From: Prolixibacteraceae bacterium
GTDB lineage: Bacteria; Bacteroidota; Bacteroidia; Bacteroidales; Prolixibacteraceae
Direction of reading: 5' to 3'
Length of the DNA stretch: 46,030 nt
Assembly (NCBI GenBank): GCA_017998095.1
Contig: JAGODU010000015.1
Span: 1 to 46,030, forward strand
Position numbers and translations under genes: made by a program. The notes under the pieces are model-generated. The model was given only the letters and a program-made list of their open reading frames with translations. It was not told the origin of the DNA and ran no database searches. Below are positions 44,541-46,030 of the stretch, piece after piece; within the stretch, counting starts at the first letter, position 1; every line of letters starts with the position of its first letter.

Positions 44541-45191
44541 TTATAATAAAAGGAGATTAAGTATTTGACCAGATGGATTTTCTGAGTCAAAAATATAACT
44601 ACCGGAAACAAGTACGTCAGCTCCTGCTGCAAATAGTTTTTTACCTGTGTCCTCATTAACACCACCATCAACTTCAATTAACACTTCAGGTTTAATTTTG
44701 TTTATGAGGTTTTTCAATTTAAAGATTTTCGAATAGGTAGATTCAATAAATTCCTGGCCACCAAATCCGGGATTTACAGACATCAGAAGCACCATGTCTA
44801 ATTCAGGTAATATTTCAACTAAAGTATCGACGGGGGTGTGGGGGTTAAGGCAAACGCTGGCCATAATTCCTTGTTCTTTAATGTGTTTGATGGTGCGATT
44901 AAGATGTTTGCATGTTTCCATGTGTACAGTAATGTTAGCAGCCCCTGCTTCATAAAAAGGAATTATAAATGGATCGGGGTTTGCAATCATAAGGTGAACA
45001 TCAAGGGGTTTCTTTGCAATTTCAGAGATTTGCCTTAAAACAGGTATTCCAAAAGAAATGTTAGGAACGAATACTCCATCCATAACGTCATAATGAATCC
45101 AGTGTGCTTTACTTTGGTTAATCATTTCGATATCCTTACCTAATTCGAGAAAATTGGCAGATAATATGGATGGTGCTATATATCTTTCCAT
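44541..45191 (-). CDS. rpe: Ribulose-phosphate 3-epimerase
   Basis: This 216-residue TIM-barrel metalloenzyme interconverts ribulose 5-phosphate and xylulose 5-phosphate. Signatures are IAPSILSANFLELG, the metal site HYDVMDGVFVPNISFG, DVHLMI, the catalytic and phosphate loops MSVNPGFGGQEFI and EVDGGVN, and GSYIF near the C-terminus. The length is standard. A -7 element TATTTTTG lies at 45220-45227 on the minus strand. Confidence 0.96.
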   Translation of the reverse strand: MERYIAPSILSANFLELGKDIEMINQSKAHWIHYDVMDGVFVPNISFGIPVLRQISEIAKKPLDVHLMIANPDPFIIPFYEAGAANITVHMETCKHLNRTIKHIKEQGIMASVCLNPHTPVDTLVEILPELDMVLLMSVNPGFGGQEFIESTYSKIFKLKNLINKIKPEVLIEVDGGVNEDTGKKLFAAGADVLVSGSYIFDSENPSGQILNLLLL

Positions 45192-45219
45192 TTATATTGA
45201 TCTTGTTATTAGACTTCTA

Positions 45220-45227
45220 CAAAAATA
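45220..45227 (-). promoter_or_regulatory. -7 promoter element of rpe
   Basis: The minus strand reads TATTTTTG (TAnnTTTG), 28 bases before the ATG and just downstream of the rpoD terminator. No -33 match is seen. Confidence 0.45.
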
Positions 45228-45255
45228 GTCAATAATTAATGATTGTTAAATAAAA

Positions 45256-45277
45256 AAGCCCTGCATAATCAGGGCTT
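45256..45277 (-). terminator. Rho-independent terminator of rpoD
   Basis: A perfect 8-bp stem (AAGCCCTG with CAGGGCTT, 6-base loop) is followed on the minus strand by TTTTA. It starts six bases past the rpoD stop codon. Confidence 0.88.
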
Positions 45278-45283
45278 AATATT

Positions 45284-46030
45284 TTATTCACCTAAATAAG
45301 TTTTCAGTAATTTGTTTCTGTAATTGTTCTTTAATTTCTTTATGGCCTTTTCCTTTATTTGTCTTACTCTTTCTCTGGTGAGCCCAAATACTTCACCTAT
45401 TTCTTCAAGAGTGTGAGGGCGCGTACCATTAAGTCCGAAATAAAATCTTACAATATCGGCTTCCCTTTCTCCCAATGTTGAAAGTGAACGTTCAATTTCC
45501 TGTTGAAGAGAGTTGTTTAATAAACCTCTGTCAGGACTTGGAGCATCTATGTTCAGCAATACATCATACATTGTATTTCCTTCTTCATCTCTTATTGGAG
45601 CGTCCATTGAAATATGGTGTCCGGATGCTTTTATTGCTTCTTCTATAACCTCTGGAGTAAGCTCGAGCATTTCAGAAATTTCCTTTGCAGTCGGTTCCCT
45701 TTGGAACTCCTGTTCAAGAAGGTTGAATGTTTTATTAATTTTATTGATTGACCCAATTTTATTAAGAGGTAACCTTACAATTCGGGCTTGTTCTGCAAGG
45801 GCTTGTAGTATTGATTGTCTGATCCACCATACAGCATATGAAATAAACTTGAATCCACGTGTTTCATCAAAACGTTGTGCAGCTTTAATTAATCCAAGAT
45901 TACCTTCGTTAATAAGGTCGGGAAGACTTAATCCTTGATTTTGATACTGCTTGGCAACAGAAACAACAAATCTCAGGTTTGACTTTATAAGTTGCTCGAA
46001 AGCTTCTCTGTCATCTTTTTTTATTCTTTT
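45284..46030 (-). CDS. rpoD: Primary sigma factor RpoD (N-terminus cut by window edge)
   Basis: 248 residues are present and the frame continues past the right edge. Region 2 is clear ([20 protein letters not shown], then [30 protein letters not shown]). Region 3 follows, then region 4 with the DNA-binding helix-turn-helix ([20 protein letters not shown]). This is the short Bacteroidota sigma-70, without the long N-terminal region 1.1; about 40 residues should be missing. It is the factor expected to read the TTTG/TAnnTTTG promoters seen in this window. Confidence 0.96.
   Translation of the reverse strand, partial: KRIKKDDREAFEQLIKSNLRFVVSVAKQYQNQGLSLPDLINEGNLGLIKAAQRFDETRGFKFISYAVWWIRQSILQALAEQARIVRLPLNKIGSINKINKTFNLLEQEFQREPTAKEISEMLELTPEVIEEAIKASGHHISMDAPIRDEEGNTMYDVLLNIDAPSPDRGLLNNSLQQEIERSLSTLGEREADIVRFYFGLNGTRPHTLEEIGEVFGLTRERVRQIKEKAIKKLKNNYRNKLLKTYLGE

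Noticed and set aside
44483..44677. Minus-strand open frame overlapping the 3' part of rpe
   Set aside because: It covers the conserved rpe C-terminus in another frame and has no signature.
1..46030. Search for CRISPR arrays, transposases, integrases, toxin-antitoxin pairs, restriction or other defence genes
   Set aside because: No regularly spaced repeats, transposase-like proteins or defence domains were seen; the content is core chromosomal.

Overview
The window is an AT-rich stretch of a Bacteroidota chromosome, most likely from a fermentative Bacteroidales-type organism. The evidence is the gene content: an Rpb6-type RNA polymerase omega subunit, a small Bacteroidota-type RpoD, DUF4835 and DUF4249 proteins, a TonB-dependent receptor with an N-terminal carboxypeptidase-like domain, BamD next to rpoZ and coaBC, and pta/ackA. 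Shine-Dalgarno sequences are almost absent. Instead, many genes are preceded by TAnnTTTG, the Bacteroidota -7 element, about 16-40 bases before the start codon. I see no mobile element, prophage, CRISPR array or rRNA. This is mostly core genome.

Layout. 1-8464 is read leftward: a truncated YgiQ-type radical SAM protein, a tryptophanase/tyrosine phenol-lyase, a secreted GH2 beta-glucuronidase-like enzyme, a PurF paralog without the catalytic cysteine, a small membrane-anchored unknown, and an alpha-oxoamine synthase likely tied to sphingolipid or sulfonolipid synthesis. 8626-14092 is a rightward operon: bamD, rpoZ, coaC/coaB (frame broken at an A10 run), DUF4835, recN and a small anchored protein. 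rarA and a large TPR protein face it. 17586-20785 is pta, a 3-hydroxyacyl-CoA dehydrogenase-like gene and ackA (acetyl-CoA to acetate, yielding ATP). Next come a small acidic lipoprotein with 11-residue repeats and a small outer-membrane protein.

22030-24597 is gyrB plus a LOG-family gene, leftward. 24887-29731 is a leftward pair encoding a plugless outer-membrane barrel and a 1021-residue TPR protein. ftsE runs rightward, followed by a leftward DUF4249 lipoprotein/TonB-dependent receptor pair and tsaD. 35381-42570 is a rightward envelope cluster: a TamB-like protein, ExbB/TolQ, ExbD/TolR, a TonB/TolA-like protein and an exosortase-family membrane protease. 42567-46030 is leftward: a divergent thymidylate synthase, tRNA-Arg(ACG), an unknown gene, rpe and truncated rpoD.

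The most interesting points are the coaC/coaB junction, the exosortase coupled to a TonB/ExbBD cluster, the PurF-like protein starting Met-Ser, the degenerate NAD motif in the gene between pta and ackA, a possible AUC start for tamB behind a strong Shine-Dalgarno sequence, and a 38-bp-arm palindrome in the longest intergenic gap. Nothing here is clearly a new defence or mobile system.
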